Numbered from the stretch's first letter, positions 1 to 11,632 are shown. The stretch is 64,000 nt of DNA from Thamnidium elegans (GCA_025201345.1 JAIXMG010000023.1:496001-560000); one strand, 5' to 3'. Numbers and translations: made by a program. The notes: generated by a model not told the origin, from the sequence alone.

Positions 1-1
1 T

Positions 2-2478
2 AAAAATATTGATTGTAGATGTATTAAAGATCAATTCCTATGTGGAAAAGATGGTTATATGGATTTAACTGAATTATTAAGGGATGAGATTAAAGGTCCT
101 GCCTCGTTCAAGTGTGTTGGTTTGCATTGTGTTTTTTCTGAACCGGTTATGGATCAATTAATTTCTGATACGTTTGGTGACGCTTCGATTTTCTTGGATT
201 GTGGCGGTGGTGAATGTCTGCATTATACAATGATACCAGGATTTAATAGACCTCAAAGACAAACAAATTGGTTTTTCATTATTGTAGGATTATCTGGTGT
301 AACTTTGTTCTTGATTGTCGTTGCAATTATCGTTACATGCTTTGCTAAAAAGGCTGGTTCATTTGGTTCTGTTCAAATTGACAATGATGAAGCAGGAAAA
401 CTAATGTCAGAGCATACACCTGCCACTTTAATATTTGATGATATTGGTTACTCCATTAACGATAAAACAATTTTAGAGGGTACTTCAGGTATGGCTCAAC
501 CAGGTCATATTATGGCTATTATGGGTCCTTCTGGAGCAGGTAAAACGACACTACTAGATATATTAGCCAAGCGTACCAAATCAGGGAAATCAACTGGTTC
601 CATTTACATTAACGGTCAACACGTATCCAATTCACATTATAAAAGACTAATAGGCTACGTGGATCAAGAAGAAGTTATGATTCCCACACTCACAGTTTAT
701 GAAACAATTCTTTATTCTGCTTTATTAAGGTTACCAAGATCAATGAGCAAAGCCGCTAAAATATTTCGTGTAATGGAAGTGATGCAAGAATTAAATATTG
801 ACGGAATAAAAGATGCCATAATTGGTCAACCCGATGCTCGTTCCATTAGTGGCGGCGAAAGGCGTCGTGTAGCCATCGCTTGTGAATTAGTCACTTCACC
901 TTCTATTTTGTTTTTGGATGAACCCACAAGTGGTTTAGACGCTTATAACGCTTTTAATGTTGTTGAATCTCTAGTTTCTCTTGCCAAAAATTATAAACGT
1001 ACAGTTATCTTTACTATCCATCAACCTAGATCCAATATTGTCACCTTGTTTGATCAGTTAGTTTTATTAGCAAATGGAAGAGTGATTTATTCGGGACCTC
1101 AACAAGATGCTCAAAGTTACTTTAAACAAATCGGATATCCCTGTCCTCTTGGATTTAATATAGCTGATTATATGATCGATTTAACAATGGGTGCTATTCA
1201 CAGAGTACCAAATCAACCGTCCCAAATTGTTCAAAATTCAACAAATCAAGGTTTTGCCAGTGAAGATAGTTTCTTTACACCGACAACTCAATCTTTCTTT
1301 GGTAGTGAAGGATTAGAAGATACAACTGAACAGTGGGCTTCCGAATTAGGTGCCAGGCAACGAGATAGGCCTCAAACACCTGTTTTAGAATCTGGACCCA
1401 GTATCGTCATAGATGAAGCTCAATCAGACGGATTATCTTTACATTTAAGACAACTCGTCGAGTACTACCAACATAGTGTCATTTCTAACGCTCTAAAAGA
1501 GAACATTCAAACTGCACTTAATTTAGTTTCAGATAGTGAGTCTTCTAGTACGAGTACAATTGCCGTATGGAAAAAACCAGGCCCTATTGCTGCCTTTAGA
1601 ATTCTTTCAGATAGAACCTTTAAAAATTTATATCGTAACCCAATGTTAATGTTTAGTCATTATGCCGTAGCTGTTATCCTTGCACGTAAGTTTAGCGTTT
1701 TTTTTTTTTTTTTTTTTTAGTTAGTTATGCTAACGTATCAAATCAAAAAGTTGTTTGTGGTGGATTGTTTTATCAAGTTTCAAACACAATTGCCGGATTT
1801 CAAAACCGAATGGGTTTATTCTTCTTTTATGAAGCACTTTTAGGTTTTATGTGCCTAACATCATTACAAGTCTTCTCACAGGAACGTATCTTATTTGCAC
1901 GTGAGCGAGCCAACGGATACTATTCACCTACGACTTACTTTTTATCAAAGATACTATTTGATATTATTCCTCTGCGTGTTGTTCCACCATTAATGATGGC
2001 ATTGATTTCTTATTCAATGGTGGGACTTGTAGAGGAACCTATTGTTTTCCTTAAATTTTTACTGGTACTAGTGTTATTTAATTTGACTGCAGCTTCACTT
2101 TGTTTAGCTATCGGTATCATTGTCAAGAATATTTCTTTGGCAAATCTAATCGCATGTATGGCGATTTTGTTTTCAATGTTATTTGCCGGTCTGCTATTGA
2201 ATAAGGACTCCATGTCTCCCTATTTCAGCTGGCTCAAGTACCTTTCCTTTTTCAATTATGGTTTGGAGGCCATGTTGGTAAATGAATTATTATACCTTCA
2301 GTTAGTAGAAGAAAGGTTCGGTCTAAAGATAGATGTGCCCGGCGCAACTATTTTATCTACGTTTGGCTTTAACGCAAAAAATTATTGGCCAGATGTCTTT
2401 CGCCTTAGTTCCATGTTTTTGATACTTATTTTTATTGCTTATATTTGGCTTGTCTTATTTGTAAAAGAAAGAAGATAA
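2..2478 (+). CDS. ABCG-family (ADP1-like) ABC transporter, 5' end cut off
   Basis: ATP-driven membrane transporter of the ABCG half-transporter type, probably in plasma or vacuolar membrane; the substrate is unknown. The frame is open to the window edge, so the N-terminus is missing. Exons 2-1685 and 1721-2478 join in frame to 813 visible residues. The visible start is Cys-rich (CRC, C, C, C), like the EGF-like ectodomain of yeast ADP1. A TM segment follows (WFFIIVGLSGVTLFLIVVAI), then the nucleotide-binding domain with Walker A GPSGAGKTT, signature ISGGERRR, Walker B ILFLDEPTSGLDA and the H-loop IHQPR. A linker of about 150 residues leads to an ABC2-type membrane domain (LFYQVSN, AGFQNRMGLFFF, several TMs). 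The intron, 1686-1720, is only 35 bp and mostly T. The stop is 32 bp from that of STN1 on the opposite strand, so the 3' UTRs must overlap. Family is secure; ADP1 orthology is inferred from domain order. Confidence 0.93.
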
Positions 2479-2510
2479 TTATAATAATAATGCAAATTTA
2501 TAAAAAAAAA

Positions 2511-3736
2511 TTATATTGTTACTCTATATTCTTTATCTCCAATAGGATATATCAACCCTTTTGCAGACAAGTTATTCATCACTTCTTCAATATAATCGGC
2601 CTCTAAATCACGAAACTCCTTTTTCACTCGAACCATAATATATTCTAACCTTACTCCATTCACTCTAGAGCTTGTTCGTTCAAGTATATCCGCTATGGTA
2701 CGCAATATACATTTTTCGACTGCCAATTCATCCACTAGTTCAAACATGCCCGGTTTATCTACCGATCTCACAGCCAATTTTCTTTTACAAAGATTGGTTA
2801 AAGCTTTTTCAAATAAATATATAATTTGCCTTTTTGAAGGCTCGTTAGCTTGCTTCTATATAATTAAAATGATTTTGAGCAACACATATAATTATAGTTT
2901 TTCTGCTTTTCTACCTTTGATATCACTTTTTTAGCCAAGTCATTTAGCTTCGCATCTTTTCTGGGAAGAGAAATCATAAACGCAGCATGCGTTGAATTAT
3001 CTTTAAGAAATTGAAACACGGCCTTTGTAAATAAATCTTCATCTGTATCACATTGTATATCTTTGGTTTTTGATCTAAGTTCGTCAATAAGCATTTGTTT
3101 GTTGTTTTCGATACATTCTGGTAATTTGTAAGGTTTTCTATATTCTGAATCAAGAACCATTGTTTGTACTGAGTGACAAAGTTCCTCGTTTGGATTATCC
3201 AATCCAACTGCACGTATATAAATAAAAAAAATTAACAATAGAATTAAAAATAAAAGTATTTGATGCTTACATATTTCAGAGGTAATAATCCTTCGGTCTT
3301 CTGGACCCTCTTCTATCCTTCCAAACACTCGAACTATATCACCGAGTTTTAAAGGAGTTTGATTGTCTAAAACTTCGTTCCGCCATAAATAACAAGCTAT
3401 AGTGTCTGAATTGTCATCCACTACAAAAAAAAACATAAACCAATTAACTCTCGGAAAAGAAAAGTTGCGGTGTATATAGGCTACCTGTATAAGTGATATG
3501 AGAGTAGGTCTGTTCTACACCTACAATAACACCACAAATCTCGACAAGTTTTATAATGTGATCGTAAAGGCGGTAAAGTTCTTAAAATGTATTAAATTAG
3601 ACACGAATTGATCCTCAAGTGAAGTAATCCTACCACCAAACACATTCTCTATCGCTGCTAGACTACGAATGTCTTTTATAAAGAGCTTAGCGTTAGTTAG
3701 AAAGAGAGGATCTAAGCTGATTAGTTCTGGTTCCAT
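2511..3736 (-). CDS. STN1: CST complex subunit STN1 (telomere capping)
   Basis: Stn1 binds Ten1 and single-stranded telomeric DNA through an OB fold and promotes C-strand fill-in. Five exons, 3634-3736, 3485-3580, 3271-3420, 2915-3207 and 2511-2855, splice in frame to 328 aa. The N-terminus has the Stn1 pattern LDPLFLTNAKLFIKDI, then the OB-fold core EICGVIVGVEQTYSHITYT / DDNSDTIACYLW / LKLGDIVRVFGRIEE, about residues 10-115. The C-terminal third is helical with an LxxxGxIYPIGDKEYRV end, fitting the winged-helix part of Stn1/RPA32-type proteins. The four introns are 53-64 bp. RPA32 is the main alternative, but the N-terminal LDPLF...AKL.I.DI signature and SDTIACYLW favour Stn1. The C-terminal region was assigned by position rather than by a motif. 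Confidence 0.87.
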
Positions 3737-4795
3737 TGAATGAAACGCTTATAAAAAAAGAAGTGAAAAGTGTAACAATTAGGCGGGGTTCATACAGAGT
3801 ATTAATCTGAAAACTGTGTGTTTGCAAAAAAAAAAAAAAAAAAGAATTACACAATTGCATTTAAACTATTTACGTATCTCGACTGAGATCCTCTTTCACG
3901 CGTATTATATCATTATGTATAGTAATAAAGGTACCATATTGCTTTTTAACGGTGTTTTCTTGTTGATATACCTGTTAAAAACTGGCATTTATCTTTTCAT
4001 TATCTGGAATAAATTTACGGAGCAAAAATACTAAATATAACACGTATACAGCGAAAGAAACTATAATAACTTTCGCTGTAGAAATAAAAAGTGTCGACGT
4101 AGTTATATTTACATTATAAACGCACCTAGATGTTTATCAACTGCATGTTGCTACAATATACAGCTAATATATATCTTTTTGAAGATTGTCTTCTATTATT
4201 GCATTGCGCTTTTACGCGACTACTTGACAGAAGTATGCGTTTTTAAACATCACCATCAGTATCCAATCAATCACTATACACGTGAATGTCACGTGATTTT
4301 TTGTATAATATGATATATAATTTTTAAAATTTAAAAGAACTGTCAGTATTAGGACCCAGGGATTCGCTTATTACGACTATTCCGCCTAATACAGTTATAT
4401 GTTTAAATAGTTATACTTCTTTTTAAGGAAGTATACAAGTAAGTTTAAATAGCAGATAAAGATCCTTTTATTTAATAATAATTCTAAGGGGGATATTTAT
4501 ATTGTTTATAATTGCTGCGGCTATCTATACAATGTAGTACATGTATACTAAGTATACTGCGGTTTGATGGCGCAGCCTAAGATCGGTTATTTATATTTTC
4601 TAATAAGTTTACACGTGACTTCTTAACTCTTCTTTTTGGAATGGTGGGTTTGAATCTTCTTTTATTTCTTGGAGTGTCCATAGTTATGTGGTCCGACCCG
4701 AACTTCATCGGCTCGGACGTTAAAGACCGGACCGGGCTTGCCTGATTTTGATTGGCTCGATTTGGCTGGTTTTCCGATCTGACAGAACATATCAG
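3737..4795. other. Gene-free interval upstream of STN1, with twin E-boxes and a GC-richer patch
   Basis: No coding region could be supported. It holds an A15 run near 3826, a pair of CACGTG motifs (listed separately), a CCAAT-type CCAATCAATC at about 4263, and a GC-richer stretch at 4685-4790 with repeated short words (CGGCTCGGAC, CGGACCGGG, GATT-GGCTCGATTTGGCTGG) that leads straight into the tRNA gene. Confidence 0.6.
4279..4295. promoter_or_regulatory. Twin CACGTG E-boxes spaced one helical turn
   Basis: Two palindromic CACGTG sites begin at 4279 and 4290, 11 bp apart, both in a TCACGTGA-like setting. This is the classic core for bHLH factors (Pho4, Cbf1, USF types). They lie about 540 bp upstream of the STN1 start and 500 bp upstream of the tRNA. 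The sites are seen directly; function and target gene are inference. Confidence 0.3.
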
Positions 4796-4867
4796 TCCTC
4801 AATGGTCCAACGGCTAGGATTTATCGCTTTCACCGATACGGCCGGGGTTCGACTCCCCGTTGGGGAA
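4796..4867 (+). tRNA. tRNA-Glu (anticodon UUC)
   Basis: This 72-nt gene folds as a complete cloverleaf. The acceptor stem TCCTCAA pairs with TTGGGGA (one T-G pair), followed by discriminator A. The D-arm runs GTC...GAT with loop CAACGGCTAG. The anticodon stem TATCG/CGATA encloses loop CTTTCAC with anticodon TTC at 4829-4831. The T-arm is CGGGG-TTCGACT-CCCCG. The B box GGTTCGACTCC is intact. There is no intron and CCA is not encoded. A run of four T starting at 4872 can end Pol III transcription. It stands alone, with no other tRNA in the window. Confidence 0.96.
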
Positions 4868-4871
4868 TACC

Positions 4872-4875
4872 TTTT
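4872..4875 (+). terminator. Pol III T4 terminator of tRNA-Glu
   Basis: TTTT begins four bases after the discriminator base of the tRNA, the expected position for RNA polymerase III termination. Confidence 0.6.
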
Positions 4876-5670
4876 GTACTTATGAAGTGTACGTAGCAAA
4901 ACCGGAGTTCTATTTGCTAGAATGGTCCGTGTTATTCTCGTTTTTCGACGCGTTATTTTTTTTTTTGCAGAAAGCATTGAAAAAATCAAGGCTTTGCTAG
5001 TCAAAACTAGTTCGATAATAGGAATAAAAATGAGCGCCAGTTTCTGTTTTATGATTTGACCGGCTGAAGTAATAAGATATATAAAAGGTTCTGGAAAGTA
5101 AGGTTCCAGAGAATTCAGGTACGAAATAAAATAGCTAGTTTTAAGATCAGGAAAAGTATAGGATTAAACTGTTGGCAAAATTGATATTTTCCCCTAAGGC
5201 TTGAAATCATTAATAAGCCTCGATAATTTGACGGTATGTGTATATTAATTACTTGAAAACTATATATTATGTTGGTCCCCTGAAATAAAGGTGTTTTTTT
5301 TCCTGTACAGCTTACTAGATATATCATTGTTCCCGAAATAACGCAATTCGATCATTCAGCACCCTTTACTTATAAAGTATATTGGTGTATTTATAAAAAC
5401 TATCTGAATCTTAAATTACCTGAACACAAAACCAACTATTTTACTTTTAAATAGGTAAGACTTAATGTACAGTTCGTTACACTTTACAATCGTAAGATTT
5501 ATGGCGTGAATAAATACAACATTATACTTAGAACAAACCAATGCGTTTTAAAGTAACACTATCTTACCGCAAAAAAAAAAAATAAATAAAAGACAATTGG
5601 TAAAATATAAATGTACAAATTCGACATTTTTTATTGTTGATCATGCATGGTGCTCACATGAACGATAACC
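4876..5670. other. Gene-free interval between tRNA-Glu and FAHD1
   Basis: AT-rich DNA without a supportable gene. The reading frames present are short, without recognisable motifs or splice partners. It contains an A12 run at about 5571 and the likely 3' UTR of the leftward FAHD1 gene at its right end. Confidence 0.5.
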
Positions 5671-5894
5671 TTATTTAACGTGAACAAACCCCCCTACTCT
5701 ATCAATAACATCGAATTTAAGTTGTAAAAGGTCCTCTTGGTAACCTTCAGGCTTGATACCAGCAGTAACAATGTCGCCTGCTTCAATAGAGGCAACACCT
5801 TTTGGTGTACCAGTGAGAATTACATCGCCAACTTCCAATTTCATAATAGACGAGACATGTTCGATAAGTGTGGGGATACTATACCCTAGTTAGT

Positions 5895-5925
<31 letters not shown>

Positions 5926-6728
5926 CTTTAAATTAGCGTACCTAAAGATCATATCTTTTGTATTACCATGTTGACGGTACTGGTCATTCACCTTGATCCA
6001 GATCTCCACATTGGCTGGGTCAGAGATTTGATGTTTGGGAATAAATTCACTAAAAAATGATAGGGTGGGAATTAATATTTTTTTTTTTGGGGGAAGGAAC
6101 CAATGAATCGACTTTACCTGATTGGAGTGAAGGTATCGAACCCCTTTGAAGCCGTCCAAGGTAAACTAGCCTTCTTTGCCTCAAGCTAATATACATATCT
6201 AATGAGTCAACATAATAATTTAATACAAATTAAAAAATACCTGAAGGTCTCTCGCAGTCAAATCAATAGATAATGCATAGCCTAAAAATACATGTTAATT
6301 TTTTCCAAATAGACTGCATAAAATAACATTATAGTATTACCACCGATATATTGATCAGCTTCAGAAGCTGGGATATCCCTTCCATTTTTACCAATTACAA
6401 CAGCCAATTCAACTATATGGTTATATAAGTAAAAAAAAAAAAAGTCTATAAATATGTATGTATATATTAGGGTCTTACTTTCATGGTGCACTTCACAACC
6501 ACGAGGTATTTCAATGGCACCACCATTTTCAAGATATGAAGAGGTAGGCTTTAAGAAAAAGAATGGAGATTGTGGAACAGCATTGTTAAGTTCTTTTGCA
6601 TGTTCACTTTGGACATTGTCAGAATACAACAACAACAACAACAAAAAAAGTGCTGATTTTGTTTACCTGAAATTTCTTCCAATAGCAATAATTTTTCGCC
6701 CTGTAGTTAAAAAAGTTTGTGCAGACAT
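5671..6728 (-). CDS. FAHD1: FAHD1-type fumarylacetoacetate-hydrolase-fold acylpyruvase / oxaloacetate decarboxylase
   Basis: FAH-fold metal enzyme; mitochondrial FAHD1 splits acylpyruvates and decarboxylates oxaloacetate. Seven exons, 6667-6728, 6479-6606, 6341-6412, 6241-6281, 6118-6185, 5942-6049 and 5671-5878, join in frame to 228 aa, the usual family length. Landmarks: GRKIIAIGRNF at the start, KPTSSYL, the metal-ligand stretch VHHEIELAVVIGK (EXE), YALSIDLTARDLQ, LPWTASKGFDTFTPI, MIFSIPTLIEH and LTGTPKGVASIEAGD. The last intron has two possible acceptors; only the distal one (exon starting at 5878) restores MIFSIP, while the nearer one gives an immediate stop. That intron carries a (TA)n tract. 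No clear mitochondrial presequence is visible. Its start is 330 bp from the divergent HMG gene. Confidence 0.95.
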
Positions 6729-7058
6729 ATTTTTACAAGATGAAGATCCAATTGTCATCTCAAAAAGTTTTCAAGCCTTTTAACTTAATATCTGGGATCT
6801 AAAATTCAATGTTGGTTGTGTAAAAAGTTTAGATGAGTAGGCTAAAAATCATTTTAAAGTACTATTAAGTATTTCTTTTTTGACAGATAAATATAAAAAA
6901 AAAAAGGGAGAGATAGGATAAATGCCCATTCTGAGTAATAGATGAGGCTTGTACTTTATTTTTATACTTTATAAAAAAAAAGGGAATAAATTAGTGGGGT
7001 ACTTTTCTGTTTTATATATATGCTTTTGTTCTCTTTTCTTAGTAATAACAATAATAAA
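6729..7058. promoter_or_regulatory. Divergent promoter between FAHD1 and the HMG-box gene
   Basis: The 330 bp between two head-to-head start codons must hold both promoters. It has A/T tracts (A11 near 6896, A9 near 6975) and a TATA-like TTTATATATA at about 7011, some 45 bp upstream of the HMG ATG. Confidence 0.5.
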
Positions 7059-8981
7059 ATGTCAAAGCTTCAAAATGAATTAGGGTCAAAGACGAATGAC
7101 ATTAACATGAGTAACGATGGTAACTAAAAATTAATTAGTGGATAAACATTTTAAGTATACAATTTTAAATTCTTAAAGAAGCATGCAATCTTCATGGTAA
7201 CACTGTAGCAACAGGTAGTGATTTTAGCAAAAACAAAAACAACAACCTTAAAACTGCAAGGCGTTCACACGAAAGCACCTTCGAGTTGATGATACGCCCA
7301 GGTAAATATAATATATATTCCCACCCCTTTTATCTCTCCTTTCTTTACCTTTTTATTTTTTTTTATTTTATACACATATAAATAAATGCTAGCCAATAAC
7401 TATCATCACCACCATAATCACTTACAGCGTGTTTTAAGAGAAGAAATCGATGAAGAAGAAGACGACGATAACTACGAAGAATTAATGAACGCTAGTAAAA
7501 AAGCACCCAACTCATTTTTACTGTACAAGACAAAAAGAAGGAATGACTCTAATGGACAAGAACTTTCATCTCGACAATTGATTCATGAATGGAGAAATAT
7601 GTCAAATGAGCAAAAAACAGAGTTTCAAAACCAATCACAGTGTTTACAGTTTACCTTAGATATTGATAGTCGAATCTCTTCATCAATAAACACGAAAAAT
7701 GTTCAATTGTTACCAAAAATAATTGTACCTCCACCTTCTTCAATGGTTATACCAAATGATCACTCTTCACCTACAACCACTGATTTATTGTATAATCATC
7801 ACCAACACCCTCAGCAGCATCATTACCAACCACATTATTATCAACATAGTCATCATCAATTGTCGGATTTATTATTAATAGGTTCGCCTCCCATACATCA
7901 TTCTTCTTATTATTACTCTGAACATCATATACTCAATGAACCCTCATCTCCTACGTCTTCTTCTTCTTCTTCTTTACAACAACCTCAGCATACAAATAAC
8001 GGCTATATATCTTACAGTGCTGCTGCTGAAGCTGCCGCTCTTCAATCACTTTCTTTTAACGAAGAGGAATCTATTACAATACCAGATAAAAATGATCAAA
8101 ACTTAAAAAAAAAATATGGTACATTACCTGAAAAGGTGAAACGACCACCCAATGCTTATTTATTGTTTAATAGAGACATGAGACGTCAACTAAAAGATGT
8201 AAACCAAGGTTTATCATCAGGTGAAATCAGTAAATCGATTAGCTCAAGATGGAAAAAATTGTCCAGTTCCGAAAGAGAATATTATATACAGGAAGAAATA
8301 AAATTAAAACAATTACATAATAAACAACACACTAATTTCATTTATACAAGAAGATCAAAGGCTGAAATGAGAGAAGCCGATTCTTTAAAGAGGGCTCAAC
8401 AAAAAACGAACGTTTTGTCGGTAGTACAACCTTCGCAAAAACAACAACAACAACAACAACAACAAAAGAAAAAAATACTAACGACAACAAGACTAGTAAA
8501 TAATATGGGTCGTGACCCGAGGGGTAGAAAAAAGAAGAAACTGGATTCTTCCTTACCAAAGCATCCCATGTCTGGTTATTTACACTTTGCAAAAAAGATG
8601 AGACCCGTAATGAAGGAAAAGTATCCTGATGCTCGTCTTGTTGAAATAAGTAAACAGATTGGATCACAATGGAGAAGTATGTCTGAAGAAGAGTTAAGAC
8701 CTTGGCAAGAAATTGCCAATAGAGATAAAGAAAGATACGCGAGAGAAATGAAGGATAGACTTATTCAACAAAAAACGGAAGAGGATTCTACTTTTATACC
8801 TTCTCCTTCTTCAACTTGCTCTAATTCTTCTTTAAACTATATTGATTACAACAACAAAAAGAGAAAGATATCTGTCTCTTCTAATACAACCATTAATTCC
8901 GCTACAAACAATGACACTTTGGATAGTCATACAATTGCAACAGTCGCTCAAATGGTCAATCCGATTAGTAACTCGTTCTAA
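7059..8981 (+). CDS. Protein with three HMG boxes (MATA/Sox-like), putative transcription factor
   Basis: Exons 7059-7119, 7179-7301 and 7393-8981 join in frame to 590 aa. The first two short exons were added because both junctions keep frame and the ATG has an AAA upstream context. Three HMG-like boxes are seen. Box 1, about residues 95-150, is divergent (KKAPNSFLLYKTKRRN...LIHEWRNMS). Box 2, about 310-375, is a good sequence-specific type (VKRPPNAYLLFNRDMRRQ...ISSRWKKLS). Box 3, about 448-515, is the best conserved (PKHPMSGYLHFAKKMRP...IGSQWRSMS). Between them lie His/Gln/Ser-rich linkers and a basic RGRKKKK tract before box 3. It should act in the nucleus on DNA. Mucorales mating genes sexM/sexP are HMG proteins, but those carry one box and are flanked by other genes, so this is not that locus. 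Confidence 0.88.
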
Positions 8982-9344
8982 ATATCAATAAAAATAAATA
9001 ATGCTCTTTGTAGCTGTATATAATAATCACATCATTTCACTACAGTTTTTTTTATAAATGATACATGTGCCATGATCGACTACCCAATAGCAATCATTAC
9101 TTATTCTATACCCTTCCTACACACTGAAAAAAACAACACTGTTACAATAAATAAATCAGTATTTATCAACTTACTTTTAACTGTGTGAGTATTTTGTACC
9201 TTTATAATACCTTTTTGGTTCATGTGACCTTTCAATGTATTTATATCTTGATTGTACCGAATTCTATTCTTGTTATTTTTGGTAAAACCATTTTTTTGCG
9301 CTAAAGAAGTTAATAAAAAACGAGTGGTCTATTTTTGCTCTTTA

Positions 9345-9382
<38 letters not shown>

Positions 9383-9693
9383 AGAACGATGTAATTCCTT
9401 TCTCTAACAAATATAGAGGCGTACAGACATTCTTACTCACATCTTGAGAGTAATACTATATAATGGAACGATAACAGTAACAGCAACAAAAGTTTTTTAA
9501 CGCGTTAGACCTCATCTAAACTTTACCGAAACAAATATTTTAATCACTTGAAAAAAACTTTAATATTTTCATGGTCAATTTTGGGAAAGCCTAGACCTCG
9601 TTTTAATAGGAAACATTTATTTCCAAGATTGAAACTTGTACTAGTAAGACAAGATGTGTTTAGAATAGTGGCCCATTAAATTATTTTATTCGT
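8982..9693. other. Convergent 3' region between HMG gene and Lnt-like gene
   Basis: No gene seen. AT-rich 3' flanks of two converging genes, with an AATAAA-like AAAATAAATAATG just after the HMG stop and a run of about 32 A at 9348-9379. Confidence 0.5.
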
Positions 9694-11632
9694 TTAAATA
9701 GATAATTGATGCAGTCTTCTACTATCGCGATAAGTAGAGATTAATAATACGACACTAGCAATTAAGCAAATATAGCCAAACAAATCACCAATGTAAGCGT
9801 ATAAAGTAACCAGTCTCTTTTGAATAGGTAAATAAAATACATATTTCTCAACATTATTGGAAGCGACCTTTTGGTTAAATACGCCGTTTAACGTTGGTTC
9901 AAATATACCTGATACACCTTGAGAAACACATCTAAACAATGTGAATCCATTTTCAACAGGTCGAAGAATATTTCCTTGTTGATGGTAAGTTCCAATAGGA
10001 CCTAATTTACAAGTAAGTATATTTTTGTTTTTGACAAAGCAAAGTAATTTTTTTTACCCCAAGTCCAACTAGGTTGAAGCATTACATCAACTTTATGGGT
10101 ACTAGCTTGTCCAATAAAGTCAGCAAAATTGAAATCAAAGCAGATAGCGCCACCAACTCTACCAAATTCTTCTGTATCGATATACTGTAGAGTGTTTGGA
10201 CCAGCAGCTTGTGTTTCCTATAAAATATAAGCTATAAATATATATATATATAACATGTATAATTTTCAATAAACACTTTACTACGCCAGGAACAGGATGA
10301 GCTTTGTTATAATCAATACCAATGTCTCCACTCTTTGTTACAAGTACAAATTTATTCTTTTTGACTGGTCCCGACAGAGAATACGTTACGCCCAGATAAA
10401 CTTTATGCAATAAAGCAAAATCTCTTGCACGTTGAATAAATATCTCTTCTTCCTCAAGATTCTCTACAACTGTAGTTATCTCAGACCAAATAACAAGTTT
10501 AGCTCCATCCTGCATGAAAAAAAAAAAAAATTAATTAGACATTAGAGTTATATATATTGGTAATATTTTTACCCCAACTAATTCAGCAGATTTTTTAAAC
10601 CAGACATCATGATCAGCTTGTAATTCAGGATAAGTATCACCAGGACCAACAACACAACCAACAGGTACGGTCTTTGGAATGTATTCAGGATAAGTTACTT
10701 GATAAAGAGAGTTAGGACGCACATTGACATAGAGACCGCCATAAGTGAATACAAGAGTTAGGATAATGCTGTAAATAGTAATAGGATGTACGAGAAGAGA
10801 AATACATTGTCGCTTACGAGAAGTGCTTGTATTGGGCTCATCAGCAGTATACTCTTCATGCACTTCCGAATTAGCTAACAAGACTGACGGACTATCAGAT
10901 ATAAACAGAGCTTGCATTGGGAAGCTAGAAAATTCAAAAATAATAGTTCCAGAAACTGCAACGATAAAATCAAGAAGGGACCTTCCACCCAATGAAGCAA
11001 CTTGAGAAAAATCAGACCAAATAATCAACACGGTGGATAACGAAGGATAATCTCCAAGAGGACCAAATCTTCCTACCAAAAACCATAATCCAGTCCAAAC
11101 TACAGGAAACAATAAAACGCGCTTATAAATGCATTGGCTGCGACTAGTTACATATCTTTCTGCGGAAAGAGTGATAATTAAAATAATATTGAGGATCAAA
11201 GAAGTAACTGAACAAAAAAAGTCAATAATTTTTTTTTTTGTAGGGTTTCAGTTTTTTTTTTTCTCTCACACTTACTTAACAAAAACCAAGCAAGAGGGAA
11301 TCGTGGTCCGTCAATACTTGTTCGGAATGTACCCAGAAATCCAGTACTAAAGCCAATACTACTTACAAAGTAAGAGCTAATTATGTTACTGTAAGGTTTA
11401 TTACGAGTGTAAAGCAATAGAATAGGAACATAAAACCAAGAGAATAATGGAATGGCTTGGTATCCAAAACCAAAAAACCTGACATTGAGACAAAAAAAAA
11501 AAAAAAAATTAATTGGGAAAGTCAATTAGTGGGGGGGGGGTTTTTTAAGAATGTTTTATTTAATTACGTTGTAAAGATTAGAGGTAATGTTAGCCAGTGG
11601 TTTTTTATCGTTTTTTGTATGCACTCTTTCAT
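9694..11632 (-). CDS. Integral-membrane carbon-nitrogen hydrolase, apolipoprotein N-acyltransferase (Lnt)-like
   Basis: Exons 11568-11632, 11276-11478, 10573-11207, 10285-10509, 10058-10217 and 9694-10001 join in frame to 531 aa. The first half is several TM helices (for example FFGFGYQAIPLFSWFYVPI and SLILNIILIITL), followed by a nitrilase-fold domain and a final TM segment (GDLFGYICLIASVVLLI). The nitrilase triad is present as Glu311 (VIWSE), Lys370 (NKAHPVPG) and Cys402 (GAICFDF), so the enzyme should be catalytic through a Cys acyl intermediate. TM bundle plus C-N hydrolase is the Lnt architecture; bacterial Lnt acylates lipoproteins. Fungi lack bacterial lipoproteins, so substrate and reaction are unknown. 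The first intron carries a C10 run on the coding strand. Family assignment is firm, function is not. Confidence 0.9.

Noticed and set aside
8338..8667. Open frame on the minus strand inside the HMG gene
   Set aside because: Shadow of the real coding strand; the poly-Val run is the antisense of the Gln repeat.
7059..8981. HMG gene as the mating-type (sex) locus
   Set aside because: Mucorales sex genes carry one HMG box and sit between a triose-phosphate transporter gene and an RNA helicase gene; neither is present here.
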